A stretch of 64,000 bases of DNA from Robertkochia marina. Lineage in GTDB: Bacteria > Bacteroidota > Bacteroidia > Flavobacteriales > Flavobacteriaceae. The position numbers were made by a program, and so were the translations under genes. Shown piece after piece: positions 35,953 to 45,181 of the stretch (its first letter is position 1; every line of letters begins with the position of its first letter). Below the pieces are notes generated by a model, which did not search any database, was not told where the DNA came from, and was given only the letters and a program-made list of their open reading frames with translations. The stretch lies in NCBI RefSeq assembly GCF_004799345.1, contig NZ_SSMC01000001.1, positions 186,001 through 250,000 on the forward strand, written 5' to 3'.

Positions 35953-38900
35953 TTAAAGTTGATTTCGTTCACTGAGTTTTAGGATGTCTCCAAACACCCC
36001 TCTGGCGGTTACCTCAGCTCCGGCACCGGCCCCCTGGATAACCACAGGATGTTCTCCGTAAGATTCTGTATAGATCTCAAAAATGGAATCGGCACCCTTT
36101 ACCTGCCCCAAGGCCTCACCCTCCGGCACGGATACCAACTTCACATCTAAAATCCCCTTATCCCGCTGAAGATCTCCATGAAGGTCGCCCGTGAATCGCA
36201 ACACATGCCCGGGTTTCTGTTGTGCTTTGAGCTTCTGAAAATGTTCGTCAAAAGCTGTTAACCGCTTTAAAAACTCAGGCAGCTCCAATTGCTGTAAATA
36301 CTCAGGCACCAGGTTTTCTACAGCTACCTCTTCAATTTCATTTTTAAGATCCAGCTCCCTGGCAAGAATAAGCAGCTTCCTCGCCACGTCATTACCACTG
36401 AGGTCTTCCCTGGGATCAGGCTCTGTATAGCCCTTCTCATAGGCCTCCTTCAAGACCTCACTAAAGGGAATATCTTCAGAAGAAAATCGGTTAAACAGGT
36501 AACTCAGAGTCCCCGAAAAGATTCCGCGGATCCTCGTAATATTCTCTCCTGAAAGGTGAAGCAAGCGGATGGTATCTATAAGAGGGAGTCCTGCGCCCAC
36601 GTTGGTTTCATACAAATACTGTTTCTGATTCTTTTCAAGAGCCTTTCGTAACCTTCGGTAAAACCCATATGGCATGGTGTTGGCGATCTTGTTAGAAGAG
36701 ACCAGGTCGAAACCTGCCTCAATAAAAGCCTCATAGTTTTTCACAAAATCGCTGCTAGCCGTATTGTCTACCGCTACGAGATTACCCAAATGATGCTCCT
36801 CTGCAAAACGAATTACCCGTTCGGCATCTGCTGCCACTCCCTCGGCCTCCATTGTTTGCCTCCAATTATTGCTTATTCCGGAGGCCTGAAGCAGCACTTT
36901 CTTCGAATTGGCAACCGTAAAAATATTCAGCTTGATCTTTTTGCGCTTTTCTATCTTCTCTGCAGCATTCAATATCTGATCTATCAAAGCTGCTCCAACA
37001 TTACCATGCCCAAAAACAGCTATATTAATGGCTTTGGACACACCGAAGATCTCACCGTGAATCACATTAACCGCCTTATGCAGATCTTTCTGTTTCAAAA
37101 CCAGACTCACGTTCTTGCCCGTCACGGTATTATTAAACAGTAAGGGCACTACCTTATTCCGGATCAGGGTCGTATACGGATGATGAAAGTTACTGAGGTC
37201 CTGACCAACAATAGAGATCACTCCCACATCATCTGTCACCGAGACCTGGTTCACATCTCTGGCGTAAAAGTCATTTTCAAATTCCTGCTCGAGAGCAATA
37301 ACGGCATCGGTGGCACGATCTGCGTTGACCACCAAACCTATCCCCCTTTCAGAAGACCCCTGAGAAATAATACTTACACTGATATTCTCTTTCCCCAATG
37401 CCCTGAAGATCCGGGCATCAACCCCGCTTTTACCCAGCAAGCCTCTTCCTTCAAGATTGATAAGAGCTACGTTATCAAGTACAGAAAGAGACCTGATACC
37501 TTTCTGCTTAGGATCTGCCTTGATAAGCGTACCTTCACTGTCGGGATTAAAGGTATTTAATATTCTCAGGGGAATGTTTTTCTCCAGCAGAGGGATAATG
37601 GTCTTCGCATGCAGGATGTTCGCCCCGAAGTTTGCCAATTCATTGGCTTCGTTAAAAGAAAGTTCTGCAATTCTTTTAGCATCAGGAACCCATTGAGGGT
37701 CGGCTGTAAAAATACCATCTACATGGGTATAATTCTGCAACTCACCCGCATCGAGATAATTAGCCACTAATGCGGCTGTAAAATTACTGCCATTACGCCC
37801 GAGGGTTGTGGTTTCATTCCTGGTATTAGAACCAATAAACCCGGTCAGGACATTAACTGTGGTTCCGTTCCATACCGTAAAGTGATTGATAATATTCTCT
37901 TTCGACAAATGCTCTATGGGTTGGGCATTCCCAAAATGCTCGGTAGTTTTGATCAGCTCCCGGCTATCGGCAAAGCGGGCATTAATTCCCTGCTCCTGTA
38001 ATAATTTTGTAAGGGTTATCCCTGAAAGTAGCTCACCCTGAGCCAGGACCTCATCTTTAACCTTAGCACTATAATCTCCCAGGAGTTGCACCCCCGATAA
38101 AAGCCCCTCCAACCTATTAAAAACAGGCTCCAGGTCTTCGGCAGCCCCTAAGGCTTCCTGATAGCTTCTAAACTCTTCAAAGTCTGCAGCATACGATTGT
38201 TTTGCAGCTGATTTCTCAAGAAGAGCCTCCAGTTGATCGGTAGCCTCTCCTCTGGCCGAAACCACAATGGCTATTCGGTTACCTTCCTGTATCCGCTCTT
38301 TGATGATCTGAACAGCGTTCGATATACCCTGACCATTTGCCAATGACTTTCCTCCAAATTTCAGTACGATGGGTTTCTTGTTGGTTGCCTCAGGATTGAA
38401 GACCTCATGGATATGCTGGGCCAGCTGGTCGGTCTCTATAAGAAAGGCATCATGACCATGCACCGAATTGATCTCTCCGTAACCTACCCGGTCACTTGCC
38501 GCTGCCAGGCGTTTATAGGTATCCCTGTTTTCTTTGGCTGTAAAAAAGAGGTCTGAATTCACGCCAATAATGTGAATATTGGCTTTGATGTTTTCCAACA
38601 CCCCGAAGTGGGGTGCCCTGTCGCGGGTAATGTCGATAGTTTTCAGCAATTGGTTCATCAACTTATAGGCCCCCAATTGAAAGCGATCCTGGAGTTTCCT
38701 GCCGTGATGAAGCAGCCAACTTTCCACATTAAAAACATGAAGCTCCTCATTGGTAGACCTGCCGAAGCGCTCATTAAAAGACTCCGGGGTACGGTAACAT
38801 AACATAGCATGCATCCTGGCATCATGTACAGGATCACTGGAGTTATTGAGGATACGCTCCTGGATCTGGCAATTTGCAATGAGCCAGTCTGTCGACTTCC

Positions 38901-39363
38901 AGTCGGAGGCCACAGGAATAAGGTGTCGGGTAATTTCCGGTGCAAGCGCAGCCATTTCCCAGGCGATGCCTCCACCAAGCGAACCCCCTATCAAGGCATA
39001 CAATTGCTTTACCCCAAGCTGCTCCAGCCCTTCCAGAAAGATTCGGGCTACATCGCGGGCTACAAAATTCGGATAGTCCTCAATTAATATCCCGTCATAA
39101 CCATTACCCGGAATATTAAAAGCAAGAATGGCATATCTTGAGGTATCTATGCATTTACCGGGCCCAATCAGGTCGTTCCACCATCCTTCCGGGCCGCATA
39201 CATTAGAATTCCCTGTAAGGGCGTGGTTCACCATGACCACGGGCGCCTTACCAAGGGGTTGACCAAAGATCTGGTATGACAGGACAACATTTCGGGTTGT
39301 TCCTGATAAGGTTCGAAAATTTTTAATTTCGAGCTGTAAAAGATGTTCTTTCAATTCCGGCAT
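35953..39363 (-). CDS. Trifunctional fusion: MetX-like acyltransferase, aspartate kinase and homoserine dehydrogenase
   Basis: A 1136-residue cytoplasmic fusion. Residues 1-325 are a homoserine O-acetyltransferase-like alpha/beta hydrolase with nucleophile Ser128 (IGGSLGGG), Asp271 (GVNSD) and His304 (GHDAFL). Residues about 330-790 are aspartate kinase (KFGGKS at 335-340) with ACT repeats. Residues about 795-1136 are homoserine dehydrogenase (AVFGHGNVGAAL, LSSNKIANT-like segment, GTLSYLFNRF). It covers Asp to aspartyl phosphate, semialdehyde to homoserine, and homoserine activation, three steps of methionine supply, in one chain. It is controlled by a SAM-I riboswitch. Kinase and dehydrogenase are also used for threonine. 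Confidence 0.93.
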   Translation of the reverse strand: MPELKEHLLQLEIKNFRTLSGTTRNVVLSYQIFGQPLGKAPVVMVNHALTGNSNVCGPEGWWNDLIGPGKCIDTSRYAILAFNIPGNGYDGILIEDYPNFVARDVARIFLEGLEQLGVKQLYALIGGSLGGGIAWEMAALAPEITRHLIPVASDWKSTDWLIANCQIQERILNNSSDPVHDARMHAMLCYRTPESFNERFGRSTNEELHVFNVESWLLHHGRKLQDRFQLGAYKLMNQLLKTIDITRDRAPHFGVLENIKANIHIIGVNSDLFFTAKENRDTYKRLAAASDRVGYGEINSVHGHDAFLIETDQLAQHIHEVFNPEATNKKPIVLKFGGKSLANGQGISNAVQIIKERIQEGNRIAIVVSARGEATDQLEALLEKSAAKQSYAADFEEFRSYQEALGAAEDLEPVFNRLEGLLSGVQLLGDYSAKVKDEVLAQGELLSGITLTKLLQEQGINARFADSRELIKTTEHFGNAQPIEHLSKENIINHFTVWNGTTVNVLTGFIGSNTRNETTTLGRNGSNFTAALVANYLDAGELQNYTHVDGIFTADPQWVPDAKRIAELSFNEANELANFGANILHAKTIIPLLEKNIPLRILNTFNPDSEGTLIKADPKQKGIRSLSVLDNVALINLEGRGLLGKSGVDARIFRALGKENISVSIISQGSSERGIGLVVNADRATDAVIALEQEFENDFYARDVNQVSVTDDVGVISIVGQDLSNFHHPYTTLIRNKVVPLLFNNTVTGKNVSLVLKQKDLHKAVNVIHGEIFGVSKAINIAVFGHGNVGAALIDQILNAAEKIEKRKKIKLNIFTVANSKKVLLQASGISNNWRQTMEAEGVAADAERVIRFAEEHHLGNLVAVDNTASSDFVKNYEAFIEAGFDLVSSNKIANTMPYGFYRRLRKALEKNQKQYLYETNVGAGLPLIDTIRLLHLSGENITRIRGIFSGTLSYLFNRFSSEDIPFSEVLKEAYEKGYTEPDPREDLSGNDVARKLLILARELDLKNEIEEVAVENLVPEYLQQLELPEFLKRLTAFDEHFQKLKAQQKPGHVLRFTGDLHGDLQRDKGILDVKLVSVPEGEALGQVKGADSIFEIYTESYGEHPVVIQGAGAGAEVTARGVFGDILKLSERNQL

Positions 39364-39436
39364 ATATTTTTCTTTTACCCATTTCTGGGGAGTACCGAAG
39401 TCAGCTTGAAAGACAGCTCTGTGAAAGCAGATGAGT

Positions 39437-39539
39437 GTTATCTTTCCTCCTGATGGAGGTAGAATGTAGCACCTTCTTTTATATATAAAAGGGTTGCTAA
39501 GGCTTCTCAGGGTCTAATCCCTCCGCCTTTCCTGATAAC
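39437..39539 (-). promoter_or_regulatory. SAM-I (S-box) riboswitch upstream of metX-thrA
   Basis: On the minus strand the arms GTTATC (39539-39534) and GATAAC (39442-39437) form P1. In between are the S-box signatures GGCGGAGGGATTAGACCC, GAAGCC, TTAGCAACCC, AAGGTGCTACATTC and a P4 hairpin CCTCC-atca-GGAGG. These match the SAM-binding core. No T-run follows before the ATG at 39363, so control is probably at translation or by another terminator-independent route; an 11-base stem-like CCCAGAAATGGG sits near the ATG. Confidence 0.93.
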
Positions 39540-39583
39540 TTCAGTCAGTAAATTTATGAACTATATTGTACGATCGTTGCCGA

Positions 39584-40870
39584 TCAGATATTCGCTGCGG
39601 TTTCAGCCTTAAAAGCTGAAGCAAAAGCCTTTTTCACCTTCTCTACATGATCCAGTTTTTCCCAGGTAAAGAGTTCGACTTCTTTTTCGACCCTTCCGTT
39701 ATATGGCGATTCGAACACCTTGGTTACTATTCGAGGCTCTTTCCCCATATGGCCGTAGGCTGCTGTTTCATAATAGATGGGATCTCTGAGTTTTAAACGC
39801 TCTTCGATGGCGAAAGGACGCATGTCAAAGATCTCTTTAACGCGTTCAGCGATCTCTCCATCGGTCAGGTCTACCTTAGCAGAACCGTAGGTATTTACCA
39901 GGATGGAGGTTGGCTCTACCACGCCAATGGCATAACTCACCTGCACCAATACCTCATCGGCAATTCCTGCTGCCACCAAATTCTTTGCGGCATGTCTTGC
40001 AGCATAGGCAGCGCTTCGGTCTACCTTGCTAGGGTCTTTCCCGCTGAATGCACCACCACCATGGGCACCCTTTCCTCCATAGGTATCTACAATGATCTTT
40101 CTTCCGGTCAACCCCGTATCTCCGTGAGGACCTCCGATCACAAATTTCCCGGTAGGATTAATATGGTAAGTAATGTCGTCGTTAAAAAGTTCCTGTACAT
40201 AGGCAGGCAATTGGGCTATAACCCTGGGCATAAGAATTTCAAGCAGATCCTTCTTGATCTTATTCAGCATCACCTCATCATCATCATGAAACGGATCATG
40301 TTGAGTTGAGATCACAATGGTATCAATGCGCTGTGGCACATTGTCGTCAGAGTATTCAATGGTTACCTGGGCCTTAGCATCGGGTCTGAGGTAATCTATC
40401 TCCCTGGCTTCTCTTCTCAACTCCGCCAAAACCTGCAACAGTTTATGAGAAATATCAAGCGCCAAAGGCATATAATTCCCCGTCTCTTTAGAAGCGTATC
40501 CAAACATCATTCCCTGATCTCCGGCTCCTTGCTCCTCTTTTGTAGCACGATCTACCCCCTGGTTAATATCCTGAGACTGCTCATGGATCAAAGAGATCAC
40601 TCCACAGCTGTCGCCGCTAAATTTATAAGCTCCTTTGGTGTATCCGATGTCGTTGATCACCTCTCGTGCAATAGACTGCACATCGAGATAGGTAGCACTC
40701 TTAACCTCGCCGGCAAGCACTACCTGCCCTGTGGTTACCAAAGTCTCGCAAGCTACCTTGCTTTCCGGATCAAAGGCCAGAAAATTATCTAATAATGCAT
40801 CACTGATCTGATCTGCGATCTTATCCGGGTGCCCTTCACTCACCGATTCGGATGTGAACAAATACGCCAT
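39584..40870 (-). CDS. metK: S-adenosylmethionine synthetase
   Basis: Makes SAM from methionine and ATP. The 428-residue chain starts [20 protein letters not shown] and shows [12 protein letters not shown] (ATP-binding signature), [14 protein letters not shown] and [19 protein letters not shown] (the second signature). Somewhat longer than the E. coli enzyme (384), which I believe is usual for Bacteroidota. It is the only gene between its SAM-II leader and the downstream SAM-I leader of metX-thrA, so both ends of its transcript region respond to its own product. Confidence 0.98.
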   Translation of the reverse strand: MAYLFTSESVSEGHPDKIADQISDALLDNFLAFDPESKVACETLVTTGQVVLAGEVKSATYLDVQSIAREVINDIGYTKGAYKFSGDSCGVISLIHEQSQDINQGVDRATKEEQGAGDQGMMFGYASKETGNYMPLALDISHKLLQVLAELRREAREIDYLRPDAKAQVTIEYSDDNVPQRIDTIVISTQHDPFHDDDEVMLNKIKKDLLEILMPRVIAQLPAYVQELFNDDITYHINPTGKFVIGGPHGDTGLTGRKIIVDTYGGKGAHGGGAFSGKDPSKVDRSAAYAARHAAKNLVAAGIADEVLVQVSYAIGVVEPTSILVNTYGSAKVDLTDGEIAERVKEIFDMRPFAIEERLKLRDPIYYETAAYGHMGKEPRIVTKVFESPYNGRVEKEVELFTWEKLDHVEKVKKAFASAFKAETAANI

Positions 40871-40962
40871 ATATCTTTCTTCTTTGTTATTTATTCCAGG
40901 AAGGATGACTTGACGGGACCCGTCTAAAGGAGATTATTGCAAACTACAGGCGTTGTGCAATT

Positions 40963-41012
40963 ACTGCTTTAGCATTTTTGTCGAGGTTGCAATCAGTCAA
41001 ATCTTTCCTCCC
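40963..41012 (-). promoter_or_regulatory. SAM-II riboswitch upstream of metK
   Basis: On the minus strand: GAGG, then AGATTTGACTGATTGCAA, then CCTC and GACAAAAATGCTAAAGCAGT. GAGG/CCTC is P1, and ACTG of the loop pairs with the distal CAGT to form the H-type pseudoknot of SAM-II. The conserved GATTT, TTGCAA and GCTAAA blocks fit the family consensus. It starts about six bases after the predicted transcription start and ends 92 bases before the ATG. Between them an inverted repeat ATTGCA/TGCAAT and a stem GACGG/CCGTC could be the expression platform. Confidence 0.88.
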
Positions 41013-41024
41013 GAATTGTGGGGA

Positions 41025-41053
41025 CAAAAATAGGAAATAACTTTTTCCCGCAA
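41025..41053 (-). promoter_or_regulatory. Promoter of metK
   Basis: Minus strand: TTG (41053-41051), 18-base spacer, TATTTTTG (41032-41025). The transcript would begin near 41018, immediately before the SAM-II pseudoknot. The stretch from 41054 to 41372 before the deoxynucleoside kinase gene shows no further recognisable element. Confidence 0.72.
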
Positions 41054-41372
41054 AACCTTTTAAGAAATAAATCAACCCCTCCTATAAAACAACAACCACC
41101 AAACCAATGACATATACGTCATTATTAACATTTCCTGTATATCGCAACGTTTCGCGCTATTTCCGCCCTAACAGCCAAATGAATCAAGAAGCAATAGGCC
41201 CTTAAGCCCTTATTATTTCCGAGCAAAAAAGATAAGCTGCGGTTTCAAAAATCAGCAAACACGGTCCCGGCAAAGACATTGATAAATTCACTTTAAAATA
41301 GTTTTCATGAACGTGCATATCTTGTATATTTACCCAAAGAAGCTATCCATAACATCTTAATAACTGAACCAC

Positions 41373-41987
41373 ATGCACGTTGCCATTGCCGGAAACATTG
41401 GAGCGGGAAAAACCACGCTTACAGAACTCTTAGCCAAACACTACAACTGGGAACCCCATTTTGAAGATGTGGTAGACAATCCGTACCTGGATGATTTCTA
41501 TAACCAGATGGAGAGGTGGAGTTTTAATCTTCAGGTATACTTTCTGAACAGTCGTTTCAGACAGATACTGCAGATCAGGGAGAGTGGAAAAAAGATCATA
41601 CAGGACCGTACCATTTACGAGGATGCCTACATCTTTGCCCCCAACCTGCATGCCATGGGGTTGATGACCAACAGGGATTTTGACAACTATCGCAGCCTTT
41701 TTGAAATGATGGAAAACCTGGTGCAATCACCAGACCTTCTTATCTACCTTAGAAGCTCCATTCCCAACCTGGTTAACCAGATCCACAAAAGGGGGAGAGA
41801 GTACGAAAACACTATTTCTATTGATTACCTCAGCCGACTCAACGAACGCTATGAGGCTTTTATACATCAATACACCAAGGGCAAGCTTCTGATCGTAGAT
41901 GTAGACCGTTATAATTTTGTAGACAACCAGGAAGACCTCGGAGAGATCATCACCAGGATAGATGGTGAGATGTATGGGTTGTTTTAG
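41373..41987 (+). CDS. Deoxynucleoside kinase
   Basis: A 204-residue member of the dNK/dGK family. P-loop GNIGAGKTT (7-15), the conserved DRT within QDRTIYEDAYIFA and the lid-type RGREYE segment are present. These enzymes phosphorylate deoxyribonucleosides for salvage; base specificity (deoxyadenosine, deoxyguanosine or pyrimidine) is not readable. Single gene, ended by a terminator at 42034. Confidence 0.93.
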   Translation: MHVAIAGNIGAGKTTLTELLAKHYNWEPHFEDVVDNPYLDDFYNQMERWSFNLQVYFLNSRFRQILQIRESGKKIIQDRTIYEDAYIFAPNLHAMGLMTNRDFDNYRSLFEMMENLVQSPDLLIYLRSSIPNLVNQIHKRGREYENTISIDYLSRLNERYEAFIHQYTKGKLLIVDVDRYNFVDNQEDLGEIITRIDGEMYGLF

Positions 41988-41991
41988 AGTA

Positions 41992-42019
41992 GGGAATCGG
42001 GAGTCGAGAGTCGAGAGTC
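41992..42019. repeat. Degenerate 7-bp tandem repeat (GGGAGTC/GAGAGTC)
   Basis: Units gggaatc, gggagtc, gagagtc, gagagtc begin at 41992, 41999, 42006 and 42013. It starts five bases after the deoxynucleoside kinase stop and is followed by the terminator. Same unit family as at 17752-17786. Confidence 0.75.
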
Positions 42020-42033
42020 AAGAATTTACAACA

Positions 42034-42066
42034 TAAAAAAGCACCGGAAAAACCGGTGCTTTTTAT
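42034..42066. terminator. Bidirectional intrinsic terminator
   Basis: GCACCGG-aaaaa-CCGGTGC (42041-42059) flanked by an A-run and a T-run, between convergent deoxynucleoside kinase and hppA genes. Confidence 0.92.
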
Positions 42067-42084
42067 TTATAGAAAGAATCTTCG

Positions 42085-44439
42085 TTATTCTTTGATCTCC
42101 TTCACAGCAGCTTCGATCTCCTCCATACTGCCTTCCATTACCTTTTCTTCGGTAACTTCTTCTCCATTTTGCATAGTCGTGGTGGTGATCACTGCGGTGG
42201 TTTTTCCGTCTTCTCCTTCAGCGGCTTTCACTTCTACACGGATCTCTTTGCGCACCTCTTCGGTATGGAGCGCCTGCTCTGCTCCGGCTGCATGCCCTCC
42301 AAGGATCGGGGCTATCACCAAACCAACAAGACAGGTAAGCTTGATCAGGATATTCATCGAGGGTCCTGAAGTATCTTTAAAAGGATCTCCTACAGTATCT
42401 CCCGTCACGGCAGCCTTATGAGCATCAGATCCTTTATAGGTCATCTCTCCGTTGATCTCTACTCCGGCCTCAAAAGACTTTTTAGCATTGTCCCAGGCAC
42501 CTCCGGCATTGTTTTGAAATATCGCCCAGATCACCCCTGAAACGCACACTCCGGCCATATAACCTCCAAGAGATTCTGCCCCGAAAAGCACCCCAATAAA
42601 AATAGGGGTTACAATGGTCATAATACCGGGAAGTAACATCTCCTTGAGAGCTGCTTCGGTTGAAATTTCAACACATTTCCCGTATTCCGGCGTACCTTCT
42701 CCTTCGAGAATTCCGGGAATCTCCCTGAACTGACGTCTTACTTCCTGCACCATCTTCATAGCGGCCTTACCCACAGACTTCATAGCCAGCGCTGAGATCA
42801 CCACAGGGATCATTGCCCCTACAAAAAGGTTGGCAAGCACGTTCGCTTTGAAGAGGTTAATACCATTGATCCCGGTAAAGGTTACATAGGCAGCAAAAAG
42901 TGCCAATGCGGTCAGGGCAGCAGAAGCAATAGCAAATCCTTTCCCGATCGCTGCAGTTGTGTTCCCGACCGAGTCAAGAACATCCGTGCGTTCTCTTACT
43001 TCTGAAGGAAGCTCGCTCATTTCTGCAACACCCCCTGCATTATCTGCAATGGGTCCAAAGGCATCAATAGCCAGCTGCATGGCAGTAGTAGCCATCATGG
43101 CAGAAGCTGCCAACGCGACTCCATAAAAACCTGCAAACGTATAAGACCAATAAATGGCAACGGCAAATAAAGACACCGACCAGAAGGTTGACTTCATCCC
43201 AACCGATAGTCCGGCAATAATATTGGTGGCTGCACCCGTTGAGCTGTTTTTGACAATATCAAGTACGGGCTTTTTACCAAGGCTTGTATAATAGGAGGTC
43301 ACATAAGAGATCAGAAAACCTACAGCCAACCCGATAAGGGCAGCATAAAATACATTTACCGACGGCACTGACTTATATCCCTCGTCAAAAAACTTCATCT
43401 CCATAGTCTCCGGAAGCATCCATTGAATCAGGAACCAGCTAGACACCAGGGTTATAAGAATAGCCACCCAGTTACCGATGTCGAGAGCACGCTGCACCTG
43501 AGCCTCTTTGGCCTCATTACTTCCAATACGAACCAAAAATGTCCCGATGATCGAAGCCAGAATACCTACTCCGGCAATAACCAATGGCAGCATAATAGGT
43601 CCCATATTATTAAAGGCATCTGAGAATGGCGCCGCAGCACTCATATCTCTGATCACATAATTACCAAGCACCATAGATGCAAGAACCGTGGCCACATAAG
43701 ATCCGAACAGGTCGGCTCCCATACCGGCAACATCACCTACGTTGTCACCAACATTGTCTGCAATGGTCGCAGGGTTACGCGGATCATCTTCAGGAATTCC
43801 GGCTTCTACCTTACCTACCAGGTCGGCCCCTACGTCGGCAGCCTTGGTATAGATTCCACCGCCTACACGGGCAAACAAAGCAATTGATTCAGCCCCCAGG
43901 GAAAACCCTGCCAAAGCCTCCAAAACCATGGTCATATTATCATAAAAGGAGCCTTCAGCCCCCATAAAAGTTGAAGTGAAGAAAAGGAAGAACAAGCTCA
44001 GTCCGAGCACTGCCAAACCGGCTACTCCCAGCCCCATCACCGTACCGCCGCTAAAAGAAACATTCAGCGCTTTCGGCAAACTGGTTTTGGCAGCCTCTGC
44101 CGTTCTTGCATTGGCTTCTGTAGCTATACGCATTCCAATATTACCGGCAAGGGCAGAGAACACTGCTCCTGATATAAATGCAGGCACAATGAGCCAACTT
44201 GTGGTTTCTACCACCATTGAAATTCCAAAAAGTGCCGCAGAGGCTATAGCTACAAAGATCAAAAGTATTCTGTATTCGGCTTTCAAAAATGCTAAAGCCC
44301 CCTCTTTAATGTGCAGAGAAATATCCCGCATTCGGTCACTCCCGGTCGACTGCTTCTTTACCCAGGAGGCTTTCATCCACATAAAGACAAGCCCAAGAAC
44401 TGCCAAGGCAATGGGCACATAGATAATATTAGATTCCAT
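42085..44439 (-). CDS. hppA: Membrane-bound pyrophosphatase, K+-dependent type, with acidic C-terminal tail
   Basis: Pyrophosphate-driven Na+ or H+ pump of the inner membrane with about 16 helices. Catalytic segments [31 protein letters not shown] and the terminal [24 protein letters not shown] are intact. The site that separates subfamilies reads GNTTAA, with Ala where K+-independent enzymes have Lys, indicating K+ dependence. The last 60 residues after the final helix are a hydrophilic Glu-rich tail, which most family members lack. Upstream lies the soluble pyrophosphatase gene. Confidence 0.95.
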   Translation of the reverse strand: MESNIIYVPIALAVLGLVFMWMKASWVKKQSTGSDRMRDISLHIKEGALAFLKAEYRILLIFVAIASAALFGISMVVETTSWLIVPAFISGAVFSALAGNIGMRIATEANARTAEAAKTSLPKALNVSFSGGTVMGLGVAGLAVLGLSLFFLFFTSTFMGAEGSFYDNMTMVLEALAGFSLGAESIALFARVGGGIYTKAADVGADLVGKVEAGIPEDDPRNPATIADNVGDNVGDVAGMGADLFGSYVATVLASMVLGNYVIRDMSAAAPFSDAFNNMGPIMLPLVIAGVGILASIIGTFLVRIGSNEAKEAQVQRALDIGNWVAILITLVSSWFLIQWMLPETMEMKFFDEGYKSVPSVNVFYAALIGLAVGFLISYVTSYYTSLGKKPVLDIVKNSSTGAATNIIAGLSVGMKSTFWSVSLFAVAIYWSYTFAGFYGVALAASAMMATTAMQLAIDAFGPIADNAGGVAEMSELPSEVRERTDVLDSVGNTTAAIGKGFAIASAALTALALFAAYVTFTGINGINLFKANVLANLFVGAMIPVVISALAMKSVGKAAMKMVQEVRRQFREIPGILEGEGTPEYGKCVEISTEAALKEMLLPGIMTIVTPIFIGVLFGAESLGGYMAGVCVSGVIWAIFQNNAGGAWDNAKKSFEAGVEINGEMTYKGSDAHKAAVTGDTVGDPFKDTSGPSMNILIKLTCLVGLVIAPILGGHAAGAEQALHTEEVRKEIRVEVKAAEGEDGKTTAVITTTTMQNGEEVTEEKVMEGSMEEIEAAVKEIKE

Positions 44440-44493
44440 ATTTTAAGGTTGATTAGTAAATAGTTCGCCTAAATGTAGTAAAACACGGGTAAT

Positions 44494-44530
44494 AAAAAAA
44501 GCAATAACCTTGCGGCTATTGCTTTCTTTT
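44494..44530 (-). terminator. Intrinsic terminator after ppa
   Basis: GCAATA (44501-44506) / TATTGC (44517-44522) with a 10-base loop; on the minus strand followed by TTTTTTTATT. It lies between ppa and hppA, so the two pyrophosphatase genes are probably separate transcripts. Confidence 0.8.
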
Positions 44531-44550
44531 TATTAGAGTAAATTTCAGAA

Positions 44551-45078
44551 TTATCTGATACTAACTTCTTTGAAAGGGATATCGCTATCGCGGAATCTCA
44601 GGATACACTTAGAGATGATCTCCTTGGCTTCATTAACATCTCCCCATCCGCCAACGTTCACTTTTTTCTCTTCAAGGTCTTTATATACCTGGAAAAAGTG
44701 CTCGATCTCACTAATAAGGTGTGGATTCACCTCATCAAGATTATTGAGTTTATTCCAGATAGGATCTGAAACAGGCACACAGATCACTTTCTCATCAGGC
44801 CCCTTTTCATCTTCCATATGGAAAACTCCAATAGGCTTCACCTCCATTACACAACCAGGGAAGGTAGGTTCTGTTACCAATACAAGAACATCCAGTGGAT
44901 CTCCGTCCAGGGCAAGGGTTTCCGGAATAAAACCGTAGTCGGCCGGATACATCATCGAAGAAAAGATCATTCGGTCATATCGAATCTTCTTTAATTCGAA
45001 ATCATACTCATATTTATTTCTACTCCCCTTAGGGATCTCGATCAAAACGTCGAAAGAATTAATTTTAACTGGACTCAT
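44551..45078 (-). CDS. ppa: Soluble inorganic pyrophosphatase, family I
   Basis: Hydrolyses cytoplasmic pyrophosphate released by biosynthetic reactions. The 175-residue chain carries the family I signature DGDPLDV at residues 58-64, preceded by YPADYGFIPET. A promoter of good quality is present upstream. It sits directly upstream of a membrane pyrophosphatase, so heat-dissipating and ion-pumping enzymes for the same substrate are neighbours. Confidence 0.96.
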   Translation of the reverse strand: MSPVKINSFDVLIEIPKGSRNKYEYDFELKKIRYDRMIFSSMMYPADYGFIPETLALDGDPLDVLVLVTEPTFPGCVMEVKPIGVFHMEDEKGPDEKVICVPVSDPIWNKLNNLDEVNPHLISEIEHFFQVYKDLEEKKVNVGGWGDVNEAKEIISKCILRFRDSDIPFKEVSIR

Positions 45079-45101
45079 ATTTTCTGCATTTAAAAAGGCT
45101 G

Positions 45102-45132
45102 CAAAAGTAAGGAAGCAAACCTTAATTTACAA
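45102..45132 (-). promoter_or_regulatory. Promoter of ppa
   Basis: Minus strand: TTG (45132-45130), 20-base spacer, TACTTTTG (45109-45102), an exact TAnnTTTG, 24 bases before the ATG. Confidence 0.7.
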
Positions 45133-45181
45133 TGAATCACAAAGGTAATTTACTTTCGTTAACCTTCAGTTAACCAAAGCG

